Shown in pieces: positions 10,612 to 22,770 of a stretch of 31,560 nt of DNA. The stretch is taken from assembly GCA_002633005.1 (NCBI GenBank), contig NMRA01000423.1:337231-368790 (forward strand), read 5' to 3'. The notes below the pieces were generated by a model. The model worked only from the letters and a program-made list of their open reading frames with translations, did not search any database and had not been told where the DNA came from. A program made the translations under genes and the position numbers. Source of the DNA: Phoronis australis (Eukaryota > Phoronida > Phoronidae). Position 1 is the stretch's first letter. Each line of letters starts with the position of its first letter.

Positions 10612-12210
10612 ACTTTGCGTTCTATTAAAGAAAAAAAAAACAGGATGTATATTATTTTGTGACACTCTTAAGTTTGCAGTCGACTAAATTAAAAAATTCT
10701 GGCGCTTGGGCGTTACGACACTCGTAATCTTCGGTCGACAAAAACGCTGTAGGTTAGTTTCTTCTGTTGCTGCAATCATTTCACTCGTTCTTTTAGCAGA
10801 CCCAAATTTTCTGCTTGTTATCAAGTTGTCGCTTTTCTTTCTCTAACACTGACAACTATGACAGGAGGTGATCTAAGTAACATTGACTATTTGTCAGGAA
10901 CTAAGTTATATTTTTATTTTTCACAGTGCAGACTCCTTAGCAACATAACAATCGTAAAATAGGTGGCAGTGTCGCTTGTTTACAGTAATGCAAATTATCG
11001 CTGTTTTCATAATTTAATAAGAAGTTACCGGTAGTTCATTTTTATGATTACGCTTTTCAACAATGTCTTCGCTTTCCTCACCCGTCCAAAGTCATATTAT
11101 TGAAACATTATATTATGTAAATTTAGTGTGGAAGTTTTTAAAAAGTCATACAGGTATAGACTACACAAAAGACGTAACTGACATTCGTCTTTGAACTAAC
11201 AATCCTAGATTTAATCAAGAACTGATTTTCCAGTAACTCAGCAACAAAGAACATTGTGATGGGTGCGCTCTCTTCAGGCGCGAAATACCGACCATAGGTG
11301 TCCTTGGTTGAAACCGCTATATAACTCTTCAATAAATCACAGTCTGGATTCCCAAGTTGCACATTCTGTACCAATCTGAAGTAAAACTGAGGTTTGATGT
11401 TACCGCTCAATTTGGCCCACGGTAAAGGAATTGTACGTCTTTCTTATTCTCCGCCACCAAACGCTTCCGATTTGTGCATACAGTATTGACGTTTTATGAA
11501 GTCAAACACGAAATTGTCCGCAACTGCATTCCACTCATTGTGTATGTTCAATAAAATTCAGCCTACTGTAGGTAAAATGATTGTGACTCGTAATGTGTCG
11601 AGTATATATTTGGTTAGAAACTCCAAAGATTGGTATTTGACACTCCCTCAGTTCGCACGCAAATCTGTTGCAGAACGCCTGCAGAACATCGTGCAATCTT
11701 GTCCATACCGATTTTAAAACAAACACTTTCAAATCTGCAAGCTCTGCCAATTTCACTGAGTCGGCCGTCGTGAACAGGAGTAAAAGGTTTCGTGAGTAAA
11801 AATGGACTTTTCAAGTACAAATTGGTAAACGTTGACGTGTTGCTTTAAATGCAAAATTCTGAAGATATACCAATCACGATGCAAGAACACTCAGTTTAAG
11901 AGTTGGTCGATTGCTAGTGGGATGTTTGAGCGATTTTTTATACAAACGCATAACTGAAGATGTTCTTGGGCCTGAAAAATAAGGAAAGAATAAGAGACGC
12001 TGTGACATGAAATTTAAAGAAGTTGCCTACTTAATGCTAATTGAAATGGATTATCAGGGTGTATTGTACAGTCATGTTGTTCTTAAATTGTGTATTGAGC
12101 TAGTCCTTGAATTAAAATTAAAATTAAAACACGGCTTGATTATTGGATCTTGTAAAATGTGAAAACGCATATCGGTTTCAAGTAGCGGAAGACCACAGCG
12201 GTGAAAAGAA

Positions 12211-12293
12211 GATGGTCGGCGACATGAACTATTCCGTTGGTGTGGCACTTGTCGTTGAAAAGCTTGACTATTACAAAGTTATTGTCAAACTGG
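12211..12293 (+). pseudogene. Possible third decayed ankyrin exon
   Basis: GATGGTCGGCGACAT resembles GATGGTGACACAT of the dead exon at 7751. GCACTTGTCGTTGAAAAGC followed by GTTATTGTCAAAC resembles the CTCGTGGAAGAGGATGG and GTTGTCAACAAGG end of the exon at 13794. The alignment needs gaps and the central part is poor. It lies in a frame open from 12143 to 12403, which is probably chance. Treat as weak. Confidence 0.25.
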
Positions 12294-13793
12294 TGCTCGA
12301 TAAAATCAAAATCAGTCGAAATGGTTTAATTTTTAATGTGTCGATAACGTACCTGATTAATGTGTTTGATTTTCCTCTGATATCTATCTCTTTTCAGTTC
12401 TGACTGAAAGTGTCTCTTATCTCAGTTCGGCTAAAGTAAACTCTCCGCTACTCCCGGGGGAAATGATTCAAATGAATAATAACTCGATCGTTTTGGTTTT
12501 GTTTAATTATTTGTCATTTCTTCATACAATTTGAAGTTTTTGCGTCACGCAATTCCACAACCATGTTCAGCTGTAGGAACATGGCTCCTTTCCTTTTTGT
12601 TTTGTTAAGTTTGAAAAACTAATTGGCAAACATTGACGTTTATTCAATTTTGAAAATGTACCAACCCTGAAAAAATCACTTAATTTAAGGCGGATGATCC
12701 ATTGCTAGTGCTTGTGGAATATTTAAGCATTTTTCTTTGAACAAACGATGTACATTACATCCGTGCGGAACTAAACATATTATGCATTTTTAGAACACTA
12801 AAATGCAAATGACCCGTACTATGTAAGGCGATGGCGTTCATTTTGGCTTACCAATCAGGACAAAAACTATGTAATGGTTAAAATTATGAAATAATGCTTC
12901 TCTAAAGAACAATAAAATGGCAAGCAAACTGTGCAGCGAATTCCAAAAATGGCAAACACTGAACACTGTCTGGGTACGGAATAACTGTGCTGTATGGTGT
13001 TGTGCGATGTGTTCACACGTATCTTGTTTTCCTTAACTTAATCATGATTATGTTAATATTAATAATACTATTGTCACGCGCATTCTGTCACACGTCTTTG
13101 TGCTACGTTTGTTATGGCATTATAAGCAAAGTAAGGAACTTTTACAGAGCACTTGAAAATAGTAATGGCCCATCCTATACAGCCGTGGCCTTAAGTTCGA
13201 GTAAATGGCCATACAGCACAATGAGTTCATGGCCTTGTATTTCGGGGATTACGGTACATGTATGTTTACGGAAACAATGACTATCCGTGCAATTTGCAGA
13301 CATTAGACATACTCTGTGAAGTGGACCAATAGGCTGAATAGTAATGGAGTTTTATCTGATGTATTGAATATGTCCTTAATTAGAAACTAAACGCTCTGCT
13401 AAGTAAATACACGTTGATCAGAAAATTATTACTGAAGATGTAAGCAGGATAAATGACAATCGTTTCACTTTGTTTCATGGTAATTAACCGTATTATTATG
13501 TTTGATTTTCCTTGTGGGTTTATTTTTTCACATCTTCACTGAAGGTGTTGTTTTTGTCGCTCTGTTGACCAAGCGGAAAATCGCTTTGTTCAATAAGTTC
13601 GTGGTAAGTGATGAATTATAACTAGGTTGTTTTTATTTCGGTTTAAGACATGTCAATGTTCGTTTACAATTTGCCTGAAACTGCTAAAGTATTGCCACTT
13701 CCCCAACCATGTCCTGTTACATTGTATACATGTAGATAAGAATCTCGCTTTGTACTCGTATTTGTTTATTTAAGCCTGTTTTATTTGATGTAG

Positions 13794-13892
13794 AAAGGCA
13801 ACACACCGCTGCACCGTGCTTGTAAATTTGGCCATCTGGATGTCGTGAAACTCCTCGTGGAAGAGGATGGTGACGTCACAGTTGTCAACAAG
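13794..13892 (+). CDS. Exon: ankyrin repeat 5 (33 aa)
   Basis: 99 nt, phase 0, acceptor TTTGATGTAG and donor AAG|GTAAAA. The product KGNTPLHRACKFGHLDVVKLL then VEEDGDVTVVNK is a canonical repeat with the TPLH turn, the Ala-Cys helix 1 and the V-V-K-L-L helix 2. It is an intact copy among several decayed relatives in the surrounding introns (7751-7853 upstream, 15212-15305 downstream). Because both ends are phase 0, its loss or gain would not alter the frame. Confidence 0.9.
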
Positions 13893-13932
13893 GTAAAATA
13901 TGAATATAAATGGAACTGTGTGGTAAGACACA

Positions 13933-14260
13933 CTTTTACCTGAATAGTGAACATGTCATCTAACTTTGATATAACTTTACCTGAATAGTGAACATTTCAT
14001 CTAACTTTGTTATAACTTTACCTGAATATGAACATCTCATCTAACTTTGCTATAACTTTACCTGAATAATGAACATGTCATCTAACTTTGTTATAACTTT
14101 ACCTGAATAGTGAACATGTCTTCTGATTTTGCTATAACTTTACCTGAATATGAACATGTCATCTAACTTTGCTATAACTTTACCTGAATAGTGAACATGT
14201 CATCTAACTTTGCTATAACTTTTAAATGAATAGTGAGCATGTCATCTCACTTTGCTATAA
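13933..14260 (+). repeat. Minisatellite, 41-bp unit, 8 copies
   Basis: Eight tandem units of the form CTTTACCTGAATAGTGAACA then TGTCATCTAACTTTGCTATAA, total 328 bases or 8 x 41. Units differ by single bases and by the TAGTG / TATG / TAATG variant in the middle. The array begins about 40 bases after the exon 5 donor. No coding frame is maintained. Confidence 0.95.
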
Positions 14261-14499
14261 CTTTTCGATGTGGTGTTATCTTCCCGTTAGTAAAGTATCA
14301 GGTTTAGTTTTATTAGTTGTACCATGTAGTTGCAAAAACTTCTAAGGCTGTAAGCATGTATTTCATCATTTCAATGCTCATGTTTAGTTTTACACGGTGC
14401 CACGAAATATGTTGGTTCACGTCAGTTTCATTCGGACTGTTAATTTTGTGCTATGCATTGTTTTTAATGTTTCTTCGCACAAGCGACATCATGCTAATT

Positions 14500-15210
14500 T
14501 GTCTGATTCATTAAAAACCTTAAAATTGACCGAAACTCTCTAAAATAGTAACCTTTAAGTCACCAAATGCCTGCTGTTAATTGTGCCTCGTTGTTCAAAC
14601 TAAGCATAGTGTTGTGTGCAAGTCTCGATGGTCTACTTGTGTCGGTGAAGTTGGGTTTACTTTTAAATATGATAAACAGTGTATTTCTTGTGAAACAGTC
14701 TTGATCAGAAGCATAACTTGGGAGTGTCGGGAAAAGAAATACATCCATCATTGTCGCGGAAATGTTGATAGAGATTGGTGCCCTTTATCTTGACTGATTC
14801 TCCTAGTTGTCTGTGACTGTAATTTATGAGCGATGTGTAAATTGCAAATCAAAATACTGAGTTCACTCCGTCACTGAGTTTGCCTGGCAGTGTTCATTCG
14901 TGAGATCCCGTTATTGTTAATCATGCAGGGATACACCGCCAATGAAATTGTCTGGCAGTGGATAATTTTGATACAGTGAATTGAGTAGAATTAAAAAAAA
15001 TATACAAAAGTACGCAAAAGCATGCGCACATACAAAGACATACAACTTAATTTACTGTATGAATGAAGCATAAGATAAGATCCTATATGAAAATACTGGA
15101 GTAAGATTTTTCCCTGATGATCTTTTTAGTTTGATAAATGTTACGCCACTCTTTATTAAAACGACTCTTTAGAGCAATTCAAACTTGTTGAAGAGGCTTT
15201 TTAAACTTCT
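14500..15210 (+). repeat. Ancient intronic duplication unit, truncated copy C
   Basis: AAAACCTTAAAATTGACC near 14513 and AAGTCTCGATGGTCTACTTG near 14620, followed by TGTCGGTGAAGTTGGGTTTAC, match the left end of copies A and B. Most of the internal sequence of A and B is missing, yet the copy still ends at a dead ankyrin exon, as copy A does. It is more diverged than A is from B. Confidence 0.65.
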
Positions 15211-15211
15211 C

Positions 15212-15305
15212 AAAGGGTTGCGACACTGTACTGCACGAAGCAGCTTGCAGTCTGGCGAATTATCGGTCATTTGAAAAGTGTGGTGCTGTCCCTGTTGTCA
15301 ATAAT
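15212..15305 (+). pseudogene. Decayed ankyrin exon (pseudoexon) related to exon 5
   Basis: AAAGGGTTGCGACACTGTAC and TGCACGAAGCAGCTTGCAG align with the start of exon 5, reading G-C-D-T-V-L-H-E-A-A-C in one frame. The end, CCTGTTGTCAATAATATAAA, aligns with CAGTTGTCAACAAGGTAAA of exon 5 and shows that the GT donor has become AT. Length is about 94 nt, so the repeat is out of frame with the 99-nt ancestor, and no TAG acceptor remains next to AAAGGG. It should be skipped by the spliceosome. Confidence 0.7.
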
Positions 15306-17383
15306 ATAAAATGAAAAGTCGTCGGTTCTTGGCCTCAAAATTGAAAATTCAACTATGGTTGCTTCATCCTTTGATTCTGATGTTCTCTTCAAATGAGCTA
15401 TTGTCCCTTTTACCGATAAATTTCCACGACTGACCCCCACGGAAAACATGTACTGACTATGTCAACAGACATTTCAGTGGATTTTAAGGGAGCGTGATTA
15501 TATGTTAACCTACTCAAATTTCTTAAGATTTGACTGTATTGCTGAAAATCCTATCTTCCCAATGTAGCTGCACATGTTTCAGCTTGTCGTTAAATCAAAA
15601 ACTTCAGCAACTTGACAAAAAGTTAAACTTAGCCGAGCTTGCCACTGACGCCCGGCCTGCACTCAACAAAATACCCCTGTCAACCCCTGATTGTCTGTGA
15701 TATAAGTACGAACCACACTCTTTATTTTGCTCATTAATAAGACACTGTACCTGCCCAAGTACCATGAATGCAGCCATTCATCTTTATCGTTCCGCTTGCT
15801 GCGTGTGCGCGTATTGCGGCCATGCGCATTGATTGAGTTTATGCCATGCAAAATGGCAAACATTGACGTACATTTAGTCAAATGAAAAGTACAGACACTT
15901 GATGAAAAAATAAAATAAAAACATCCCGTTTACGAAAGGCGCCTGGACCAACAAGTGAATTGAAACACATGCGTCTATACTGTACTTGCAAAGCATTTGA
16001 ATAGAATTATTTCATTTGGACAACAGCATCATTCGGCGTGTACAGGTGTTTTGGCCTAAATACGCGCACATGTATGAACGGGAATTGTTAAGTTAGGTGT
16101 AAAGTGTGAAGCGGAGAAACTGCGCTAACAGGGCGTAAGACTGCCATTGCGGGTGTTGAATGTTGGTTCCACACCGAGGTTGATCTCAGAAAAACCTTTC
16201 TCACCTAAATTTTAAAAGTTAAGGTTCCCCAAAACCTGAACTTTGTGAACTTCGATTTCCTACAACTTTTACTTACAAACTGCTAGACAAACTTGAACTC
16301 ATAGTTAGATGAATTGCCGAAGAGGTCCTTGCTGAAAAATGCTGACTTCAACGAAAACCTTGCAACTAAACGTGTAGAAAAATGGAGAATTGTAGTTTCA
16401 TTTAATTTGATAACTGTGAGTGAATTGAAGCAACATGGGAATGATTCGTTGCTATTGATTTGTAGGTTTGTACGTCTGAAAATATCGACAAAAGTCTACG
16501 ATTCACGAATGACTATTTCTAATTACTTACAAACTGGAGACTCATTTGCAAACCTGAAACATTTTTAACTTGCATACACGTCATTATAATCCTTACGTCG
16601 TCCGCATATAGCGCAAACCAACAAAACGCGCAGGACCCACTAAGCCCCTGTGCCAGACACGCAAGCGTTTTGTCAACTTGCATGAAACATTGCGAATTGG
16701 TGCTTGGACTTAAACTAATCGTGCATTTCTCCAAAGTTGGTGATTTCTAGTTCCCAATTGCGGTCCAGATGATAGCACACTGGAGCTAGACTGTAATGGC
16801 ACTGCAATCTTTTCCACCTCGTAATTATAGTCACTGCTTTGTACTATCTAATAAATCAAGTCTCTCGTACTTCATGCGTAGGGGACTTGGGCACTGACAA
16901 ATGGTGCGTCGAGTTATGTTGCAGTCAAAACGCTGACGTCATGTTGGTCTTCCCAAATTTCTTCTCAACCGTGTTATGTCCAAAAGTGGCCACAGCCTTA
17001 CAAAATCCTGCTTGGCTGTACTTGGCATCCAGTTTTCATTTCTCTTCGAACACAAATATTTATTTACTTTGAAAATTTGAATAAAACGTGAAGTATGCAA
17101 GAAAGGTAATGAGATGCTTAGAAATATCACCTGAAACCTCTGGTTCGATTGGTACTTTAAATCAATGGAAAGAGTGGATTTTGAAGTTGACCTTCTAGGT
17201 TTTTAAAATTCTTTAATCATTTTTTAAAATAAAATTTAAAAATTTCTTACCTCATGTCTTGCACTCTGGCCCACGGGGTCTAATCTCTAAGTACAGATGC
17301 ACTCAAATCTTTCACCCTGTTTATCTGGCTAAAAACGAAGTTCAAGTTGGTGGGCATTATTGGCGTGAAATCGCATCTTATGA

Positions 17384-17596
17384 GATGACCAACTCGAGCT
17401 GAAGGCAATGAGTACACTAGCGCTACTTTCGAATGCGCTACTTATGGGATGACAAACTCGAGTTGAAGGCAATGAGTACACTTGTACTACTTTCGAGTGC
17501 ACAACTTATGGTATGGTCAACTAGAGTGGAAGGCGATGAGTACACTGTCTTGCGCTACTTTAGAATGCACAATTTACGGTATGGTCAACTCCAGAG
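17384..17596 (+). repeat. Minisatellite, about 64-68-bp unit, 3 copies plus a partial (copy 1)
   Basis: Units begin GATGACCAACTCGAG or TATGGTCAACTAGAG, pass through GAAGGCAATGAGTACACT and end CTTATGG or TTTACGG. Two units are of the GATGAC type and one of the TATGGTC type. Confidence 0.9.
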
Positions 17597-18888
17597 ACTG
17601 ATGATTTAGATGTCATTGTTGTTGACAGAAATGGAATCATATCGCAGAAAGGAATATTATGAAATTCTTATTAGAGTGGAAGGCATAATTTCATTGAAAA
17701 CATCGATTCTGACTGCGGTGTTAATAGAACTCTCTCAGAACTTTCTCACCAGTAAATTACTGAATATTTCTGAGTCATGCCATAACAAAATATTGTTATC
17801 GCACCATTGCAATCCAATGAAAGAGCCACTGAAGTGTCCTCTTAAATTCCGAAGTTGAACCGGCGTGAAACCAATCTACCATATTAAAAACAACTTTGAA
17901 ATGGTGGGTCAAATGTCACACCGTTCAGTGGTTTAAGGCCCACGTACCAAAATCCAGAAGACGAAAAGTCTGTAAAATCACTAATTGAGAAATGTCAGAG
18001 AAAATGGTCTCATTGCCAGATGGGCTGTGAACACAAAGTCTGAATAAGGTCCGACTTTTGTAAAATGATTTGCTCGTTTTCCGACTATTTTTAATAATGA
18101 GGATTGTGGTACAACGTTTGTCATATCTTGAGTCTGAAAATATGTCATGTTGTATTTTTCATTTTCGACACTTCCGTTAATACTGCTGTCCTAATAATTT
18201 TTTTCTTTTATTGGCAATTCCATTTTTAATCCATTACAATGTACTTCTTAAGATTATTTCATAACAAGTAAGCTCCCTTTGTTTCGTGTAACATCAACCA
18301 AGCCTACATATCATGTTGGAACAAAATGGACTTTTAGACTGTGGGTGGTCCTGTTATTAGGAATTACCTCTGTGAAAGAAAACAATCCCAACATTCAATA
18401 CTAATCACGTGATCAAAATGTGGATTAGTGATATCACATATTGTTTTGTAACTCAGAAAAAAATAGTCTAGTCTGAGGTTACCACATAAAATTACTGTGG
18501 AACACCAAAAATATCAACAGTCCATGAATGACTTATTACGTTGCTGGAAAAGGTGTTTGTGAGCGTATTATCATGATGGAATAACTAACGTGAAACTTAC
18601 TTTGAGTTTTGCTCGTGGGCCGTAAAACGAGTGGCGCTGTCGTCTGAAATAACGAGCGGAAATCAACGATTGATCGATCTTCCAAACCACCTGCTGGATT
18701 GCAAAACCCAGTGACCGGTGCTCCAACTTGTGGGACTCCTATACTAGATGGCTGCACTCAAGAGCGGGTTGGCCTGACCTAAAATGAATTGGCTGGTGCT
18801 CAAATACACATCAGGGTCTACACGTTCAAAGCCAGTCTCTGGAGCGGTCAGGCCGTCGTGTTTGATCTCCAACCCACTGGTTATACCA

Positions 18889-19184
18889 GTGTACACTGTA
18901 TGTTCTACACGCTCCTTCGTGTAACCGAGCATAACCACGTGTACACTGTTTGTTCTACAGCTCTCTTTCGTGTAACCCAGCATCACAAGTGTACACTATG
19001 TTCTACAGCACTCCTTGGTGTAACCCAGCATCTCCAGTGTACACTATGTTCTACAACACTCCTTCGTGTAACCCAGCATCACCAGTGTACACTGTGCGTT
19101 CTACAACAGTCTTTCGTGTAACTCAGCATCCCCAGGGTACACTGTATCTACTACAGCACTTCTTGGTGTAACCTAACATCACCG
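18889..19184 (+). repeat. Minisatellite, 48-51-bp unit, 6 copies (copy 1)
   Basis: Units start GTGTACACTGT and continue through TTCTACAACACTCCTT, then CGTGTAACCCAGCATCACCA. Because the unit length is often near a multiple of three, frames stay open on both strands and give repetitive peptides (for example CTLCSTALLRVTQHH). These are not credible proteins. Confidence 0.9.
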
Positions 19185-19436
19185 CGTGTATGCTTAGATG
19201 GCAACGATTCTGCTTCCTCTCAAGTCTCTAATGAGCACAACAAAAGTGTTGATGAAAATAAGCAACAGCCAGTTTTGGAAGAATCGGTATTTGGCATAAA
19301 CTATTGACATTAATAACTCAATATGTAGTGGTCATTTTAGCACTACATCGGCGGTTGACGAGGTATTTAAAAGTCAATTTCTGCTGCCAATAATTTCAGA
19401 AAGAGCAGAAAGTAGCAGTAGGTTCATGTCTACATA

Positions 19437-19437
19437 N
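19437..19437. other. Ambiguous base (N) at the tandem-repeat junction
   Basis: The only N in the window falls exactly where copy 1 ends and copy 2 begins. In copy 1 the equivalent position before GCTGCACATG (15566) is A, and after TACATA in copy 2 (23322) it is also A. This may mark an assembly join. Confidence 0.95.
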
Positions 19438-21253
19438 GCTGCACATGTTTCAGCTTGTCGTTAAATCAAAAACTTCTGCAACTTGACAAAAAGTTAAACT
19501 TAGCCGAGCTTGCCACTGACGCCCGGCCTGCACTCAACAAAATACCCCTGTCAACCCCTGATTGTCTGTGATATAAGTACGAACCACACTCTTTATTTTG
19601 CTCATTAATAAGACACTGTACCTGCCCAAGTACCATGAATGCAGCCATTCATCTTTATCGTTCCGCTTGCTGCGTGTGCGCGTATTGGGGCCAGGCGCAT
19701 TGATTGTGTTTATGCGATGCAAAATGGCAAACATTGACGCACATTTAGTCAAATGAAAAATAGTGAAACTTGATGAAAAAAATAAAATAAAAACATCCCG
19801 TTTATGAAAGACACCTGGACCAACAAGTGAATTGAAACACATGCGTCTACACTGTACGTGCAAAGCATTTGAACAGAATTATTTCATTTGGACAATAGCA
19901 TCATTCGGCGTGTACAGGTGTTTTGGCCTGTTTTTGGACGCGCACCTATATGAACGGCAATCGTTAAGTTAGGTGTAAAGTGTGAAGCTGGGAAACTGCG
20001 CTAACAGGGCGTAAGACTGCCATTGCGGGTGTTGAATGTTGGTTCCACACTGAGGTTGATCTCAGAAAAACCTTTCTCACCTAAATTTTAAAAGTTAAGG
20101 GTCCCCAAAACCGGAACTTTGTGAACTTCGATTTCCTACAACTTTTACTTACAAACTGCTAGACAAACTTGAACTCATACTTAGATGGATTGCCGAAGAG
20201 GTCCTTGCTGAAAAATGCTGACTTCAACGAAAACCTTACAACTAAACGTGCAGAAAAATGGTGGATTGTAGTTTCATTTAATTTGATAACTGTGTGTGAA
20301 TTGAAGCAACATGGGAATGATTCGTTGCTATTGATTTGTAGGTTTGTACGTGTGAAAATATCGACAAAAGTCTACGATTCACGAATGACTATTTCTAATT
20401 ACTTACAAATTGGAGACTCATTTGCAAACCTGAAACATTTTTAACTTGCTTACACGTCATTATAATCCTTACGTCGTCCGCATATAGCGCAAACCAACAA
20501 AACGCGCAGGACCCACTAACCCCCTGTGCCAGACACGCAAGCGTTTTGTCAACTTGCATGAAACATTGCGAATTGGTGCTTGGACTTAAACTAATCGTGC
20601 ATTTCTCCAAATTTGGTGATTTCTAGTTCCCAATTGCGGTCCAGATGATAGTACACTGGAGCTAGACTGTAATGGCACTGCAATCTTTTCCACCTCGTAA
20701 TTATAGTCACTGCTTTGTACTATCTAACAAATCAAGTCTCTTGTACTTCATACTTGGGCACTGACAAATGGTGCGTCGATTTATGTTGCAGTCAAAACGC
20801 TGACGGCATGATGGTCTTCCCCAAATTTCTTCTCAACCGTGTTATGTCCAAAAGTGGCCACAGGGCCTTACAAAATCCTGCTTGGCAGTATTTGGCATCC
20901 AGTTTTCATTTCACTTCGAACACAAATATTTATTTACTTTGAAAATTTGAATAAAACGTGAAGTATGCAAGAAAGGTAATGAGATGCTTAGAAATATCAC
21001 CTGAAACCTCTGGTTCGCTTGGTACTTTAAATCAATGGAAACAGTGGATTTTGAAGTTGATCTTCTAGGTTTTTGAAGTTCTTTAATCATTTTTTAAAAT
21101 AAAATTTAAAAAATTCTTACCTCATGTCTTGCACTCAGGCCCACGGGGTCTAATCTCTAAGTACAGATGCACTCAAATCATTCACCCTGTTTATCTGGCT
21201 AAAAACGAAGTTCAAGTTGGTGGGCATTATTGGCGTGAAATCGCATCTTATGA

Positions 21254-21470
21254 GATGACCAACTCGAGTTGAAGGCAATGAGTACACTTGTACTACTTTC
21301 GAGTGCACAACTTATGGTATGGTCAACTCGAGTGGAAGGCGATGAGTACACTGTCTTGCGCTACTTTAGAATGCACAACTTACGGTATGGTCAACTCGAG
21401 TGGAAGGCGATGAGTACACTGTCTTGCACTACTTGAGAATCCACAATTTAAGGTATGGTCAACTCCAGAG
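21254..21470 (+). repeat. Minisatellite, about 64-68-bp unit, 3 copies plus a partial (copy 2)
   Basis: Same array as 17384-17596 but with a different composition: one GATGAC-type unit followed by two TATGGTC-type units. Confidence 0.9.
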
Positions 21471-22770
21471 ACTGATGATTTAGATGTCATTGTTGTTGAC
21501 AGAAATAGTATCATATCGCAGAAAGGAATATTATGAAATTCTTATTAGAGTGGAAGGCATATTTCGTTGAAAACATCGATTCTGACTGCGGTGTTAATAC
21601 AACTCTCTCAGAACTCTCTCACCAGTAAATTGCCGAATATTTCTGAGTCATGCCATAACACAATATTGTTATCGCACCATTGCAATCCAATGAAAGAGCC
21701 ACTGAAGTGTCCTCTTAAATTCCGATGTTGAACCGGCGTGAACCAATCTATCATTATATATTAAAAACAACTTGGAAATGGTGGGTCAAATGTCACACCG
21801 TTCAGTGGTTTAAGGCGCACCTACCAAAATCCAGAACACGAAGAGTCTGTAAAATCACTAATTGAAAAATTTCAGAGAAAATGGTCTCATTGCCAGATGG
21901 GCTGTGAACACAAAGTCTGAATAAGGTCCGACTTTTGTATAATGATTTGCTTGTTTTCCCACTGTTTTTAATAATGACGATTGTAGTACAACGTTTGTCC
22001 TATCTTGCGTCAGAAAATATGTCATGTTGTATTTTTCATTTTCGACACTTCCTTTCATACTGCGGTCCTAATGATTTTTTCTTTTATTGGCAATTCCATT
22101 TTTAATCCATTACAATCATCTTCAGATTATTTCATAACAAGTAACCTCTCTGTGCCTTTGTTTCGTGTAACATCAACCAAGCCTACATATCATGTTGGAA
22201 CAAAAATGGACTTTTAGACTGTGGGTGGTCCTGTTATTAGGAATTACCTCCGAGTCTGTGAAAGAAAACAATCCCAACATTACACTAATCACGTGATCAA
22301 AATGTGGACCAGTGATATCACATATTGTTTTGTAACTCAGAAAAAAATAGTCTAGTCTAAGGTTACCACATAAAATTACTGTGGAACACCAAAATATCAA
22401 CAGTCCATAAATGACTTAACACGTTGCTCGAAAAGGTGTTTGTGAGCGTATTATCATGATGCAGTAACTAACGTGAAACGTACTTTGAGTTTTGCTCGTG
22501 GGCCGTAAGACGAGTGGCGCTGTCGTCTGAAATAACGAGCGGAAATCAACGATTGATCGATCTTCCAAACCACCTGCTGGATTGCAAAACCCAGTGACCG
22601 GTGCTCCAACTTGTGGTACCCTATACTAGATGGCTGTACTCAAGAGCGGGCTGGCCTGACCTAATATGGATTGGCTGGTGCTCAAATACACATCAGGGTC
22701 TACACGTTCAAAGCCAGTCTCTGGGGCGGTCAGGCCTTCGTGTCTGATCTCCAACCAACTGCTTATACCA

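Larger units (their letters stand above)
9475..11970 (+). repeat. Ancient intronic duplication unit, copy B (with SINE insertion)
   Basis: Collinear partner of 5595-7745, from TTGAAATTGACAAATAAATC (9491) to GGTCGATTGCTAG (11905). It is longer mainly because of the SINE at 10366-10598. A coding frame is not conserved between the copies: short open frames at the left end differ by frameshifts. The region after it repeats again: AAACGTTGACG near 11827 and AAACATTGACG near 12628 start related stretches ending in CATTGCTAG or CGATTGCTAG. Confidence 0.8.
4603..13793 (+). other. Intron 4, about 9.2 kb of nested decayed duplications
   Basis: The intron contains two copies of a unit of about 2.2 kb (about 5595-7745 and 9475-11970), one ending in a recognisable dead ankyrin exon, plus a SINE and a second-level duplication of about 0.8 kb (about 11820-11960 against 12620-12760). 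7860-9470 and 12780-13790 hold further diverged fragments, for example the ACAAAAGTATACAAAA stretch near 8640 resembling 15000. Short open frames throughout carry no recognised domain. Confidence 0.7.
15567..19436 (+). repeat. 3.87-kb direct tandem repeat, copy 1
   Basis: It begins GCTGCACATGTTTCAGCTTG and ends TTCATGTCTACATA; the same beginning and end recur at 19438 and 23321. The two copies look about 96-98 percent identical by eye with scattered small indels. The unit has no recognised transposon ends, terminal inverted repeats or reverse transcriptase. It contains an array of about 66 bp (17384-17596) and a 48-51-bp array (18889-19184). Confidence 0.95.

Noticed and set aside
14928-14980. 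CATGCAG|GGATACACCGCC as another capping-repeat exon (G-Y-T-A-N-E-I-V)
   Set aside because: Only about eight residues resemble the exon at 23387, there is no good donor, and the resemblance ends quickly.
15663-15881. Minus-strand frame repeated at 19534-19863 as a conserved gene in both duplicated copies
   Set aside because: Similarity follows from the recent duplication. Differences between copies replace residues and alter the open length, and no domain is recognised.
18789-19171. Overlapping plus-strand frames of 110 and 73 codons with CTLCSTxLLRVTQHH-type repeats
   Set aside because: They are translations of the 48-51-bp minisatellite in two frames, and the frame is interrupted differently in the second copy (22666-22956).
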